Below are positions 35,839-45,749 of a DNA stretch of 64,000 nucleotides, piece after piece. The notes below the pieces were generated by a model, which did not search any database, had not been told where the DNA came from, and saw nothing but the letters and a program-made list of their open reading frames with translations. How positions within the stretch are numbered: the stretch's first letter is position 1; the number at the start of each line of letters is the position of its first letter. Made by a program: the position numbers and the translations under genes. The DNA is taken from contig NZ_CP089538.1 in assembly GCF_021233055.1 (NCBI RefSeq), positions 2,186,501 to 2,250,500 of the forward strand. The letters run 5' to 3'. This DNA is from Spirosoma oryzicola (lineage in GTDB: Bacteria; Bacteroidota; Bacteroidia; Cytophagales; Spirosomataceae).

Positions 35839-36318
35839 ATGAAAAAGGCCCTAATGACAGCCGCTACGCTGGTTGTCCTGCTCACGACCAACGTATTCGC
35901 GCAACGCTACAACAACGGCTATCCTGCTCAACCGGGTTATAATCAACCTGGATATAATCAGCCGGGCTACGGCAATGGTCAATCAAATTACAACTACGAT
36001 TTTGACGACAATCAGTTTGAGCGTCATTTGGAATGGTGGGACCGCGAGTTGAATCTGTCCCGTAAGCAGGAGCGCGAAATTCGCCGGATTCGGGATCGAT
36101 TCGAGCAGCAAACCCGTAGTATAAATCCGCGTGATCCCCGTCAGCGGGATTCCTTCCGGCAGGCTCGCCAGCGTGAATTCTTCGACATGATGGCCGTCTT
36201 GAAGCCCGACCAGCGGGACCGGGTGATCGACCACATGCGGCCTTACGAACGTTCGGCTAGTCGGGGACGTGGCTACGGCAACGGTCGTGACTATTACCCA
36301 AACCCAAGAAGGTATTAA
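35839..36318 (+). CDS. Exported protein with Gly-Tyr-Asn-Gln-Pro repeats
   Basis: A 159-residue exported protein from the ATG at 35839 (an in-frame start 51 bases upstream would precede the signal peptide). The signal peptide ends near NVFAQ (residue 22). A Tyr/Gly/Asn/Pro-rich segment follows with repeated PGYNQ units (about residues 30-50), then a charged helical domain (ELNLSRKQEREIRRIRDRFE; MMAVLKPDQRDRVIDHM) that resembles periplasmic Spy/CpxP-like or zinc-resistance helical hairpins in outline only. The C-terminus is again Gly/Arg/Tyr-rich. Function unknown. Confidence 0.75.
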   Translation: MKKALMTAATLVVLLTTNVFAQRYNNGYPAQPGYNQPGYNQPGYGNGQSNYNYDFDDNQFERHLEWWDRELNLSRKQEREIRRIRDRFEQQTRSINPRDPRQRDSFRQARQREFFDMMAVLKPDQRDRVIDHMRPYERSASRGRGYGNGRDYYPNPRRY

Positions 36319-36337
36319 TGCAAGAGGAGTGGTGCGG

Positions 36338-36368
36338 AAACAGCCGGTCGTTTTGGTCGGCTGTTTTT
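36338..36368 (+). terminator. Terminator after the repeat-containing exported protein
   Basis: The arms 36338-36346 (aaacagccg) and 36358-36366 (cggctgttt) are followed by further T residues, 20 bases past the stop at 36318. Confidence 0.8.
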
Positions 36369-36440
36369 CTGTTTATTTCCAGCTAAAACCCTTATCTGCG
36401 CACCGCTCGACCGTTCATACGACCGCATATGCAACGTCGA

Positions 36441-36472
36441 ATTGATGAAGCCGTCTTTGTTTCGTATTTTTC
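36441..36472 (+). promoter_or_regulatory. Candidate Bacteroidota promoter of the M3 peptidase gene
   Basis: ATTG at 36441-36444, a 20-base spacer and TAttTTTC at 36465-36472 approximate the Bacteroidota consensus TTTG-N19/20-TAnnTTTG with two mismatches. It lies 25 bases ahead of the ATG at 36498. Confidence 0.35.
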
Positions 36473-36497
36473 CAGGAAACTCATACCCCAACGCTGA

Positions 36498-38648
36498 ATG
36501 TTCAGACATCAACAGATCACAAAAACGGGTGTATTGCTGGCCATTGCCGCTACAACTGCGCTTGTCCAGCCAGCAGCATCCCAGACATCGAAAATGACGC
36601 AAAACCCATTCCTGACGCCGTATACGACACCGCACCAGACGGCTCCATTCGACAAAATTAAAAACGACGATTACCTGCCCGCGTTGAAAGAAGGACTGGC
36701 TCAGGGTCGTAAAGACGTAGACGCGATTGCCAACAACCCGGCCAAGCCAACGTTTGAGAATACCATCGTGGCGCTCGAACGCTCCGGCGATCTGTTGGGA
36801 AAGGTGACGTCGGTATTGTTTAACCTGAACAGCGCCGAAACAACACCCGAATTACAGAAAATCGTTAAGGAAGCGTCGCCGTTGCTGACCGAATACGGCA
36901 ACGACATTACGCTGAACGAAAAGTTGTTTTCGCGCGTGAAAGCCGTGTACGACCAACGGGCCAGCCTCAAACTTGATCCGGAAAGCGCCATGCTGCTCGA
37001 AAAAGCCTACAAACGGTTTGCTCGTAACGGAGCCAATCTGGACGAGAAAGGTAAAGAGCGGTTGCGGGCTATCGACAAAGAACTTTCCCAACTGTCGCTA
37101 CAATTCGGCGAAAACGTCCTAAACGAGACCAATGAATTCGTGATGGTCGTAACGGATGAGAAAGACCTCGCTGGTTTGCCTGACTTTGCACGTGAAGCCG
37201 CTAAAGCGACGGCGAAGCAGAAGGGTAAAGAAGGCGAATCCACGCGGGGCTGGGCGTTTACGTTGCAGGCGCCTAGCTATGGTCCGTTTATGCAGTACGC
37301 CGACAACCGCGAGTTGCGGAAGAAACTGTTCATGGCGTTTAACGGACGCGGATTCCACGGCGACAAAAATGACAACTCGGCCATCATCGGCAAAATTGTC
37401 AACCTGCGTTATGAGCGGGCAAATCTGCTAGGCTACAAAACGCACGCTGACTTTGTCCTTGAAGAAAGCATGGCCGGTTCGAAAGACAAGGTTCAGAGTT
37501 TTCTGGATGAGTTAGTGACCTACGCACGTCCGGCAGCCGAACGCCAGCTGACCGAGCTGACAACCTACGCCAAGGCGAACGGTTTCAACGAAGACAAGCT
37601 TCAGAGCTGGGACAATAGCTACTACGCCGAAAAGCTGAAAAAAGAAAAATACGATCTTGACGACGAAACGTTGAAACCGTATTTTAAGCTGGAGAACGTG
37701 CTGAACGGCGTGTTCACAGTTGCTAACAAGCTGTATGGCATCACGTTTAAAGAGCGCAAGGATATTCCGGTTTACAATCCTGAAGTTAAAACCTTCGATG
37801 TGTTTGACAAAGATGGCAAATTCGTTGCGGTATTCTACGGTGATTATTTTCCCCGCGAAGGCAAACGGAGCGGTGCGTGGATGAACGACATCCAGGGGCA
37901 AAAGATCGAGAAGGGTGAAAACATCCGTCCGCACATTGTCAACGTGTGTAACTTCACCCGCCCAACTGACACGAAGCCTTCCTTGCTGACCTTCTACGAA
38001 GTGACTACGCTTTTTCATGAGTTTGGTCATGGTCTGCACGGCATGCTGGCGAACGGCAAGTATGAAAGTCTAAGCGGTACTAGCGTTCCCCGCGATTTTG
38101 TTGAGTTGCCGTCGCAGGTAATGGAGAACTGGTGCTATGACCCGGAAGCGCTGAAGCTATTTGCCAAACACTATCAGACTGGCGAAGTAATTCCGAACGA
38201 ATTGATCGAAAAGATTCGGGCAAGCCAAAATTTCCTGGCTGGTTTGGCTAACCTGCGGCAGATACGGTTTGGACTGGTCGATATGTATTACCACGGTCAG
38301 AAGCCGACTGGCGAAACCATCAGTCAGGTTGAAGGTAAAGTTGATTCAGTCGCCAACCTATTCCCGCGTGTCGAAGGTACCGCGTTCAGCCCTGCTTTCT
38401 CGCACATCTTTGCAGGTGGGTATTCGGCAGGCTATTACAGTTACAAATGGAGCGAGGTACTGGATGCCGATGCGTTCGAGTTCTTCAAAGAAAAAGGAGG
38501 TCTGGAGAATAAAACGGCTGCGGACAGCTTCCGCAAAAACGTGCTGGAAAAAGGAGGTAGCGAAAAGCCAATGGAACTTTACAAAAAATTCCGTGGTCGC
38601 GAACCGTCTCCCAAAGCGATGCTCCGCCGGAGTGGATTAATTCTGTAA
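36498..38648 (+). CDS. M3 family metallopeptidase (oligopeptidase)
   Basis: A 716-residue exported zinc oligopeptidase of the Dcp/oligopeptidase A type. It has a signal peptide (ending near AASQT, residue 30). The zinc-binding HEFGH motif is at 507-511 (TLFHEFGHGLHGML), with the downstream Glu in the family's third-ligand helix (SQVMENWCYDPE). The length and the C-terminal HIFAGGYSAGYYSYKWSEVLDADAF block near 635-660 are typical. It hydrolyses peptides up to about 20 residues, in this case in the periplasm. Confidence 0.95.
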   Translation: MFRHQQITKTGVLLAIAATTALVQPAASQTSKMTQNPFLTPYTTPHQTAPFDKIKNDDYLPALKEGLAQGRKDVDAIANNPAKPTFENTIVALERSGDLLGKVTSVLFNLNSAETTPELQKIVKEASPLLTEYGNDITLNEKLFSRVKAVYDQRASLKLDPESAMLLEKAYKRFARNGANLDEKGKERLRAIDKELSQLSLQFGENVLNETNEFVMVVTDEKDLAGLPDFAREAAKATAKQKGKEGESTRGWAFTLQAPSYGPFMQYADNRELRKKLFMAFNGRGFHGDKNDNSAIIGKIVNLRYERANLLGYKTHADFVLEESMAGSKDKVQSFLDELVTYARPAAERQLTELTTYAKANGFNEDKLQSWDNSYYAEKLKKEKYDLDDETLKPYFKLENVLNGVFTVANKLYGITFKERKDIPVYNPEVKTFDVFDKDGKFVAVFYGDYFPREGKRSGAWMNDIQGQKIEKGENIRPHIVNVCNFTRPTDTKPSLLTFYEVTTLFHEFGHGLHGMLANGKYESLSGTSVPRDFVELPSQVMENWCYDPEALKLFAKHYQTGEVIPNELIEKIRASQNFLAGLANLRQIRFGLVDMYYHGQKPTGETISQVEGKVDSVANLFPRVEGTAFSPAFSHIFAGGYSAGYYSYKWSEVLDADAFEFFKEKGGLENKTAADSFRKNVLEKGGSEKPMELYKKFRGREPSPKAMLRRSGLIL

Positions 38649-38671
38649 CCGTAAATTCATCCGTTAGCGAA

Positions 38672-38702
38672 AATAGGGAATCTGCAAGTCGGATTCCCTA
38701 TT
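38672..38702 (+). terminator. Terminator of the M3 peptidase gene
   Basis: A perfect 11-bp stem (38672-38682 with 38692-38702, aatagggaatc with gattccctatt) followed by attttgtt, 23 bases past the stop. Confidence 0.85.
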
Positions 38703-39298
38703 ATTTTGTTAGAGTTTATAAAACAAAAATTTTCTTAACAATTTGTTTACTTATAAAAAATTAGGTGGACACATATTTTATAATTTACTTAAGTATAAAT
38801 TTGATGATACTCAGTAATTATACTTATTTTTTAGATTATTTAATAAGTATAAGTAAGTAAACAAAAATGTAAATTATGAGAGGCCACACGTAATTAAACA
38901 CCAAAAATGCATATAAAATATAATATAAATTAATTTATTGATAATCAAGCTGTTGCTTTCATATGGTAGTAACTATATGATTTTTAACATACCGAATAAA
39001 AGATTTTTCATTGACAATAAAAGTTCATAACAATACATTTAGGCGTCTTTAGTGGGTTTATGGTAACTAAAAATACTCATATAAGAGTTTAGTGGACTAT
39101 GTAATCAACTAAACGAGTAAACGATAAGAAAAAATGTCAAAAAAATCTACACCCAATCATGTATCGAATCCTTCTGAGCACTACCGCTCCTCATTGAGTT
39201 AATAAGCTCACCATATATTTCTAGTTGCTTAACGCGCCTTCGGCGTGAATAGGGTCTCTTTGTGTTTACTTAATCCGTTTGTTTTTAATTCAACTTTT
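38703..39298. other. AT-rich intergenic region upstream of the giant repeat protein
   Basis: About 600 bases with no gene. From 38703 to about 39130 it is strikingly AT-rich compared with the rest of the window, with TAAGTA-like repetitions near 38790-38870 and an inverted repeat at 39087-39093/39108-39114 (gtttagt with actaaac). It probably contains the promoter and control elements of the surface protein that follows. I cannot identify individual sites. Confidence 0.55.
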
Positions 39299-42200
39299 AT
39301 GAAAAAACCATCTACTTACCTATGTATGAGTCGTTGTCGAGACTGCTTTACATGGGGCCTTATGATGTTGATGGCTTTTGCTTTTCAGGCGAGAGCCCAG
39401 CAAAGTGCAGCAACATGCAATACGTTTGCACCGCTTACAAGTCCAACCTTCGGCAATCTGTCAGTTACTTCCAGTCAGATTCCTGTTTTTGGGGGGGATC
39501 AGTTTGCAAATAAGGGCAGAGTTATTGATAATGATCTGACGAATACTGCTGCGTATAGTTTCTTAGTGGCGGGATCAGCCTACCTTGAAGTAAAAGACAA
39601 TAATGCGACCGGGGCAAACCTGTATCCTGCGGGAACATTTGCCGGGTTTGTGGTCAGTGACAACACGATCCTTTCGGCTTTTGGAACAACAACCATTACC
39701 ACATATGAAGGTAATACGTTGCAGGAGACTAGTACTACTGGTTCGCTACTAGCAACCGGTATTGCGAGTGGCCAAGCACAGCTCGGTTTTATAACAACGA
39801 AACCCTTTGATCGAATTCGCGTCACGTTCAGTGCCTTAGGCGCTGGTACTGTGAGTGTTTATTACGCCGTCGTGCAACGATATTGCGCTAGTCAGACTTT
39901 GGCCTGTAATACACCGACCCCCGTGAATAATCCGGCATTTGCCGTTGCTGTTAGTCCGGCTAATACTGGGGTTAGTGGGGTTAATGTGGGGTCGATCAGC
40001 AACGCGAACAATGCCGTTAGTAACGACAACACTGATTTTGCCTCAGTTAATATAATAGCGAATGTGGGTACGGCTTCGTTTGCTATCAAGGATCAGGTTA
40101 CAGATTATCCAGCCGGAACATTTGCTGGACTTGATATTTCCAGATCTGGCTTACTGAGTGTCGGTGCTCTGTCAGACCTGACAATATCGACGTATCTGAA
40201 CGGGGTAGCTACAGGGCAAAGCGTATCGGGATCCAGCCTGCTTGCTGTTGGAAGCTCGATCCTTAACGGTACAGGGCGGCAAACGGTCGGCTTTGTCGCT
40301 ACCCAGCCCTTTGATGAAATCAAGTTAACGTTCAGCGGAGTTACTATAGGGGTAACCAATATTTACGGTGCTGTTTTTCAGCGGTTCTGTGCAGGAACCC
40401 AGTTGGCTTGTAATGTACTTACACCAGTTGCGAATCCTGCTCAGCCTGTTTATGTCGATGGACGGAATACAGGCATTGACGCAACGCTTTGTGCCGCTTG
40501 TAGTATCAATAACTCACAAAACGCCATTGACAGCGACCCATCGAACTTTGCTTCAATCGAGTTGACGGCGGGTGTGGCAACGAGTGCAAGCTTCGCTGTG
40601 GCGAACGCCATTGATACCTATGCAGTGAACAGTTTTGCCGGGTTTGATATTGAAACGAATTCGCTGCTGAACGCTAACGCGCTGAGTACGGCAACTATCT
40701 CGTTGTACAATAATGGAGCGCTGGTCCAGACGGGTACCGGAAATGCGTTGATTGTTGGGGCGACAACTGGCCTGCAGGACGGTAGAAGCCGACAAATTGT
40801 TGGTATCGTAGCCAATGTTGCTTACGACGAGGTTAAAGTCACGTTTGCCCAAGTGGCCAGTGCCAACCTCGGAAGCGTACGGATTTACAGCGCCGTACTT
40901 GAAAATACGTGTGCTACTTCCATCGTTTGTAACACGGCCTATAATCTAAGCAGCCCAGCATTTCCGGCCGTTATTGACGGGGCTAGAACGGGTGTAAGCG
41001 GAGCGGTTGGTGTAACACTCAGTAGCGCTAATGTGCTGAATGCGCAGAATGTTATTTCGGCCAGCACAACGGATTTTGCCCGGATCACAAACACAGCCTC
41101 CGTTGCTGCGGTAACCTCAATTGCGGTCCTTGATCCGGTCAATACATTCCCTGTAGGTACTTTTGCCGGATTTACCATAAGACGAGTCAATGGTTTAGTT
41201 GCGGCAGACCTGTTTGACCAGCTAACTGTCACTACATATCTGGATGGCGTACAACAAGAGGTCAGAAGTGGCCGTGGTGCTCTACTTGATTTGTCGGTAG
41301 CCTTGTTTGGCTCTACCTCTAATTTTGTCAACGTAGGCTTTGCAACAACAAAGGCATTCGACGAAATTCAGCTAAGTGTTGCTCCGCTGGTTGGTCTTGG
41401 TGTGTTGGGAGGGGGGCTTGACGTATTTGGTGCCTTCATCGATACCCGTACCTCAACCGGTGGCAGTCTGGTTTGTGCGCTGAATACCAACCCCGATTTC
41501 ACGGTGACCAACATCAACGTACCCGTCTCGGGCAGTGTGCGCACCAACGACAACGTGCCCGCCGGTACCACCTACGGTCCCGCTGCGACGCTGATCAGCC
41601 AGCCAGGGGGCTCGACGCCTACCCTGACGCTCAACAACGATGGCAGCTTCAACTTCACCAGCGCTACGGCGGGTGTGTACGTCTACAGCATCCCCGTCTG
41701 CCCCGCCGGTACGACCACGGGCTGCCAGACCCAGACGCTGACGGTGACGGTGCTCAACCCCGGAGTAACCACCAACAATCCGGTGGCTAACCCGGACTTT
41801 GCTACCATCACCGGGGCGGCAGCCAATCCTGGCTCGGTGACCATCGATGTGACGGCCAACGACGGACCGGGCAACACGGGTGGCACGCTAGGCACACCCA
41901 CCATCGCGGCTGCTCCTGCTAACGGGTCGGCCAGCATCAATGGCAGCGGCAACCTGGTCTACACGCCCACGGCGGGTTTTGTGGGCACCGATGTGGTGAC
42001 TTACCAGGTCTGTGAGACGCCAGGCGGTCTGTGCGCCACGGCGACGGTGACGATCCGGGTCAACGCAGCGGGCAGCCCGGCGGTGGTCTCGATCAACGAC
42101 GACTATGTCTCTACACCAAATGGCACGCCAGCCACGGGCAACCTGCTGGACAACGACTTGGGCACGGGCCTGACGGTATCGAACCCAGGCACGACCGTTA

Positions 42201-44593
42201 CCTCGTCGGGTACGCTGGTGACGACGGCCAATGGGGGCTTTAGCTTCTCGGCTACTCCCGGCACGACGGGTCCGGCGACGTTCACCTACACGGCCTGCGA
42301 CAACGCGTCCAACTGCGGCACGGCTACCTTGCATGTGCTGGTGGGCCAACCGGTAACACCGGCTCCGGTGCTGAATACCAACCCTGACTTCACGGTGACT
42401 AACATCAACGTACCCGTCTCGGGCAGCGTGCGCACCAACGACAACGTGCCTGCCGGTACCACCTACGGTCCCGCTGCGACGCTGATCAGCCAGCCAGGGG
42501 GCTCGACGCCTACCCTGACGCTCAACAACGATGGCAGCTTCAACTTCACCAGCGCTACGGCGGGCGTGTACGTCTACAGCATCCCCGTCTGCCCCGCCGG
42601 TACGACCACGGGCTGCCAGACCCAGACGCTGACGGTGACGGTGCTCAACCCAACGGTGACCACCAACAATCCAGTGGCTAACCCTGACTTTGCCACCATC
42701 ACGGGGGCGGCAGCCAATCCTGGCTCGGTGACCATCGATGTGACGGCCAACGATGGACCGGGCAACACGGGCGGCAGCTTGGGCACACCTACCATCGCAG
42801 CAGGACCAGCCAACGGGTCGGCCAGCATCAATGGCAGCGGCAACCTGGTCTACACCCCAGCGGCAGGCTTTGTGGGTACCGATGTGGTGACTTACCAGGT
42901 GTGTGAGACGCCGGGTGGTCTGTGTGCGACGGCGACGGTGACGATTCGGGTCAACGCAGCGGGCAGCCCGGCGGTGGTCTCGATCAACGACGACTATGTC
43001 TCTACACCAAATGGCACGCCAGCCACGGGCAACCTGCTGGACAACGACTTGGGCACGGGCCTGACGGTATCGAACCCAGGCACGACCGTTACCTCGTCGG
43101 GTACGCTGGTGACGACGGCCAATGGGGGCTTTAGCTTCTCGGCTACTCCCGGCACGACGGGTCCGGCGACGTTCACCTACACGGCCTGCGACAACGCGTC
43201 CAACTGCGGCACGGCTACCTTGCATGTGCTGGTGGGCCAACCGGTAACACCGGCTCCGGTGCTGAATACCAACCCTGACTTCACGGTGACTAACATCAAC
43301 GTACCCGTCTCGGGCAGCGTGCGCACCAACGACAACGTGCCTGCCGGTACCACCTACGGTCCCGCTGCGACGCTGATTAGCCAGCCAGGGGGCTCGACGC
43401 CTACCCTGACGCTCAACAACGATGGCAGCTTCAACTTCACCAGCGCTACGGCGGGTGTGTACGTCTACAGCATCCCCGTCTGCCCCGCCGGTACGACCAC
43501 GGGCTGCCAGACCCAGACGCTGACGGTGACGGTGCTCAACCCAACGGTGACCACCAACAATCCAGTGGCTAACCCGGACTTTGCTACCATCACCGGGGCG
43601 GCAGCCAATCCTGGCTCGGTGACCATCGATGTGACGGCCAACGACGGACCGGGCAACACGGGCGGCACGCTAGGCACACCCACCATCGCAGTAGGGCCAG
43701 CCAACGGCACGGCCAGCATCAATGGCGGTGGCAACCTGGTCTACACCCCAGCGGCAGGCTTTGTGGGTACCGATGTGGTGACTTACCAGGTGTGTGAGAC
43801 GCCGGGTGGTCTGTGTGCGACGGCGACGGTGACGATTCGGGTCAACGCAGCGGGCAGCCCAGCGGTGGTCTCGATCAACGACGACTATGTCTCTACACCA
43901 AATGGCACGCCAGCCACGGGCAACCTGCTGGACAACGACTTGGGCACGGGCCTGACGGTATCGAACCCAGGCACGACCGTTACCTCGTCGGGTACGCTGG
44001 TGACCACCGCTTCGGGTAGTTTCACGTTCACCCCCGCAGCGGGAGTAAGTGGTCCGGCGACGTTCACCTACACGGCTTGCGATAACGCATCAAGCTGCGG
44101 CACGGCAACCCTGCACGTATTGGTAGGACAACCGCTGCCGGATTTGACGCCGACCATCGAATTACCGTCAAATAACTTCACTGTCTCCGGCGCGGAGTCT
44201 GTGAAAAATTTCACGGTGCGAATAGAGGAAGTTGCGGGAGGACAAACGGCTAGTGGTAACATAGTCTTTACGATTACGGCTCCGTTTGGATACTCGCTTG
44301 CTTTTGACAATTCATTGACCAATACGGCGGTCTCAGGTGGAGGTAACGTTCCGGTTGATAATACAAAGTGGACCGTTACGTCGAACAATGGATTACAACT
44401 GACGCTGAAGATAAACGCTGGACAGTTTATCCCTGCTAGAGGAAACTCGAACATTGGATTCACCATCACGCGCACTGTAACCAATTCGGGAACAACGTCT
44501 AATATTACGGTCAATGTGGCCGACGATGCGTCGAAAACTTACGATAGTAAGCCGGAAAATAATATTTACTCGAGAAATATTAACGCTTTGTAA
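39299..44593 (+). CDS. Giant exported repeat protein (Ig-like/adhesin type)
   Basis: About 1764 residues from the ATG at 39299 (the frame opens at 39245, but those 18 codons precede the signal peptide). A signal peptide with a long basic lead ends near ARAQ (about residue 34). Residues about 38-725 contain four divergent modules of about 170 residues, each beginning with a Cys-Asn-Thr-like motif (for example LACNTPTPVNNPAF). Residues about 728-1610 are three near-identical 297-residue modules made of beta-sandwich cadherin/Ig-like domains (for example VANPDFATITGAAANPGSV; GTDVVTYQVCE; INDDYVSTPNGTPATGNLLD). The last 150 residues are a distinct beta domain. No clear T9SS sorting domain is seen at its own end. 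A surface adhesin or matrix protein is likely, by inference. Confidence 0.85.
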   Translation: MKKPSTYLCMSRCRDCFTWGLMMLMAFAFQARAQQSAATCNTFAPLTSPTFGNLSVTSSQIPVFGGDQFANKGRVIDNDLTNTAAYSFLVAGSAYLEVKDNNATGANLYPAGTFAGFVVSDNTILSAFGTTTITTYEGNTLQETSTTGSLLATGIASGQAQLGFITTKPFDRIRVTFSALGAGTVSVYYAVVQRYCASQTLACNTPTPVNNPAFAVAVSPANTGVSGVNVGSISNANNAVSNDNTDFASVNIIANVGTASFAIKDQVTDYPAGTFAGLDISRSGLLSVGALSDLTISTYLNGVATGQSVSGSSLLAVGSSILNGTGRQTVGFVATQPFDEIKLTFSGVTIGVTNIYGAVFQRFCAGTQLACNVLTPVANPAQPVYVDGRNTGIDATLCAACSINNSQNAIDSDPSNFASIELTAGVATSASFAVANAIDTYAVNSFAGFDIETNSLLNANALSTATISLYNNGALVQTGTGNALIVGATTGLQDGRSRQIVGIVANVAYDEVKVTFAQVASANLGSVRIYSAVLENTCATSIVCNTAYNLSSPAFPAVIDGARTGVSGAVGVTLSSANVLNAQNVISASTTDFARITNTASVAAVTSIAVLDPVNTFPVGTFAGFTIRRVNGLVAADLFDQLTVTTYLDGVQQEVRSGRGALLDLSVALFGSTSNFVNVGFATTKAFDEIQLSVAPLVGLGVLGGGLDVFGAFIDTRTSTGGSLVCALNTNPDFTVTNINVPVSGSVRTNDNVPAGTTYGPAATLISQPGGSTPTLTLNNDGSFNFTSATAGVYVYSIPVCPAGTTTGCQTQTLTVTVLNPGVTTNNPVANPDFATITGAAANPGSVTIDVTANDGPGNTGGTLGTPTIAAAPANGSASINGSGNLVYTPTAGFVGTDVVTYQVCETPGGLCATATVTIRVNAAGSPAVVSINDDYVSTPNGTPATGNLLDNDLGTGLTVSNPGTTVTSSGTLVTTANGGFSFSATPGTTGPATFTYTACDNASNCGTATLHVLVGQPVTPAPVLNTNPDFTVTNINVPVSGSVRTNDNVPAGTTYGPAATLISQPGGSTPTLTLNNDGSFNFTSATAGVYVYSIPVCPAGTTTGCQTQTLTVTVLNPTVTTNNPVANPDFATITGAAANPGSVTIDVTANDGPGNTGGSLGTPTIAAGPANGSASINGSGNLVYTPAAGFVGTDVVTYQVCETPGGLCATATVTIRVNAAGSPAVVSINDDYVSTPNGTPATGNLLDNDLGTGLTVSNPGTTVTSSGTLVTTANGGFSFSATPGTTGPATFTYTACDNASNCGTATLHVLVGQPVTPAPVLNTNPDFTVTNINVPVSGSVRTNDNVPAGTTYGPAATLISQPGGSTPTLTLNNDGSFNFTSATAGVYVYSIPVCPAGTTTGCQTQTLTVTVLNPTVTTNNPVANPDFATITGAAANPGSVTIDVTANDGPGNTGGTLGTPTIAVGPANGTASINGGGNLVYTPAAGFVGTDVVTYQVCETPGGLCATATVTIRVNAAGSPAVVSINDDYVSTPNGTPATGNLLDNDLGTGLTVSNPGTTVTSSGTLVTTASGSFTFTPAAGVSGPATFTYTACDNASSCGTATLHVLVGQPLPDLTPTIELPSNNFTVSGAESVKNFTVRIEEVAGGQTASGNIVFTITAPFGYSLAFDNSLTNTAVSGGGNVPVDNTKWTVTSNNGLQLTLKINAGQFIPARGNSNIGFTITRTVTNSGTTSNITVNVADDASKTYDSKPENNIYSRNINAL
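41480..44134 (+). repeat. Three tandem 891-bp coding repeats
   Basis: Copies start at 41480, 42371 and 43262, exactly 891 bp (297 codons) apart; the third diverges near its end (from about 44004) and stops near 44134. By direct comparison, about 430 bp (42056-42486) are identical to 42947-43377 including synonymous positions, which points to recent duplication or gene conversion. The repeats look GC-richer than the flanking halves of the gene. Confidence 0.95.
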
Positions 44594-44602
44594 ACCAATG
44601 TT

Positions 44603-44638
44603 AGGTACCAGGTATTATAATTGCGATACCTGGTACCT
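44603..44638 (+). terminator. Stem-loop between the repeat protein and the T9SS-sorted protein
   Basis: A perfect 13-bp stem (44603-44615 with 44626-44638, aggtaccaggtat with atacctggtacct) 9 bases past the stop of the giant gene. It is followed by an AT-rich tract without a pure T-run, so it may terminate or attenuate. Confidence 0.7.
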
Positions 44639-44702
44639 TAATTAATTAAGGTGTTGGTGAAATAGCCAATAATAAACGTTTTTAATCAAAAAAGTTACAA
44701 CC

Positions 44703-45749
44703 ATGATCAGGAAGGTTTTACTAATTTTTCTATTAAGTGCAGGCGCGTGGTCTGCCAGCTACGCTCAGGATCCGTCTGTAGGTGGGATCGCTTCTGTTCC
44801 CGGTTCTATCTCAGTGGGTGGAGTGGGAACTGTTCAGGCAAACTTTGGTAACGGTAGCTCCACCGCTATTCCTCAGGCTAATAATGCAAGGTACACGATC
44901 AACCTGCCGCCAAACATCGGTGTTACGGGATCGAGTTTTTCAACGACGACTACCCCGTCCAATCTAACGGTAAACATTGGCACGTACAGTCCTACTGTCG
45001 GGACGATCGTTACGGTGACCAGCAGCTTAGGTGATGTGCCAGGTAACGCTAATTACTTGTTTACACTGAACGTAGTAGGACTATCGGTAACTACGGGTAC
45101 TCCCGCTCCCATCAGTATCAACGCGGTCTCGTCGCCAGCGGTGGGTACCAACCTTCCAACCAACGATAATGCCAACGGAAACATAACCGTGACTGCAGGC
45201 GCTTTGCCGGTGGGATTAGTTTCGTTTACGGCTAAAGCCAACGAAAACCGTACGGTTGATCTGGCTTGGACTACGTCTTTGGAAACAAACAACAAAGGCT
45301 TCCTGGTTGAGCGTAGTAAAGACCTGAAGTCTTTTGAAAAAGTGGATGAAATCAGTGAGGTAGCTGCCAACAGCAATGCGCAGAAGCATTACAAACTGAC
45401 TGACCAGACACCTTTCTCCGGAACGAGCTACTACCGCCTGACGCAGTTCGATCTGAGCGGTAAAGCGACCAGCTTCCCGGCTGTATCGGTTGTTTTGCGT
45501 GAAGGTGCCTATGGGGTATATCCGAACCCAGTGCTTAGAGATCAACGATTTGCGCTGAGCCTGGATGAGCCCGAGACAGCCGTGGTTAAATTCCTGAGCG
45601 CTGATGGTCGCCAGTTGCCTATTCAGAAGACAGGTGTTCAGGCCGGTAATCTGATGCTGAGAGCGCAAGGTAACCTGTCCGCCGGTATTTACATCATGAC
45701 CGTTGAAGAGCGCGGCCAAACCCGTCAGCACCGGATAGTGGTAGAATAG
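44703..45749 (+). CDS. Exported protein with T9SS type A sorting domain
   Basis: A 348-residue secreted protein. The signal peptide ends near ASYAQ (residue 22). Residues 25-165 are a beta-rich domain with repeated Gly/Ser/Thr-rich strands. The segment VGLVSFTAKANENRTVDLAW to LTQFDLSGK (about 172-262) is a fibronectin-like domain frequently seen before sorting domains. The last 75 residues (GVYPNPVLRDQRFAL, ending GIYIMTVEERGQTRQHRIVVE) form a type A C-terminal sorting domain, which directs export through the type IX system and anchoring. It follows the giant repeat gene by 109 bases and is probably functionally linked to it. Confidence 0.85.
   Translation: MIRKVLLIFLLSAGAWSASYAQDPSVGGIASVPGSISVGGVGTVQANFGNGSSTAIPQANNARYTINLPPNIGVTGSSFSTTTTPSNLTVNIGTYSPTVGTIVTVTSSLGDVPGNANYLFTLNVVGLSVTTGTPAPISINAVSSPAVGTNLPTNDNANGNITVTAGALPVGLVSFTAKANENRTVDLAWTTSLETNNKGFLVERSKDLKSFEKVDEISEVAANSNAQKHYKLTDQTPFSGTSYYRLTQFDLSGKATSFPAVSVVLREGAYGVYPNPVLRDQRFALSLDEPETAVVKFLSADGRQLPIQKTGVQAGNLMLRAQGNLSAGIYIMTVEERGQTRQHRIVVE

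Noticed and set aside
41888..43240. A 450-codon open frame on the minus strand inside the 891-bp repeats
   Set aside because: It is antisense to the giant repeat gene, its product is a low-complexity Arg/Gly/His-rich repeat and it exists because the GC-rich repeats lack stops in that frame.
41480..44134. CRISPR-like or insertion-element repeats
   Set aside because: The repeats are 891 bp, in frame inside one gene, and have no spacers, terminal inverted repeats or transposase.
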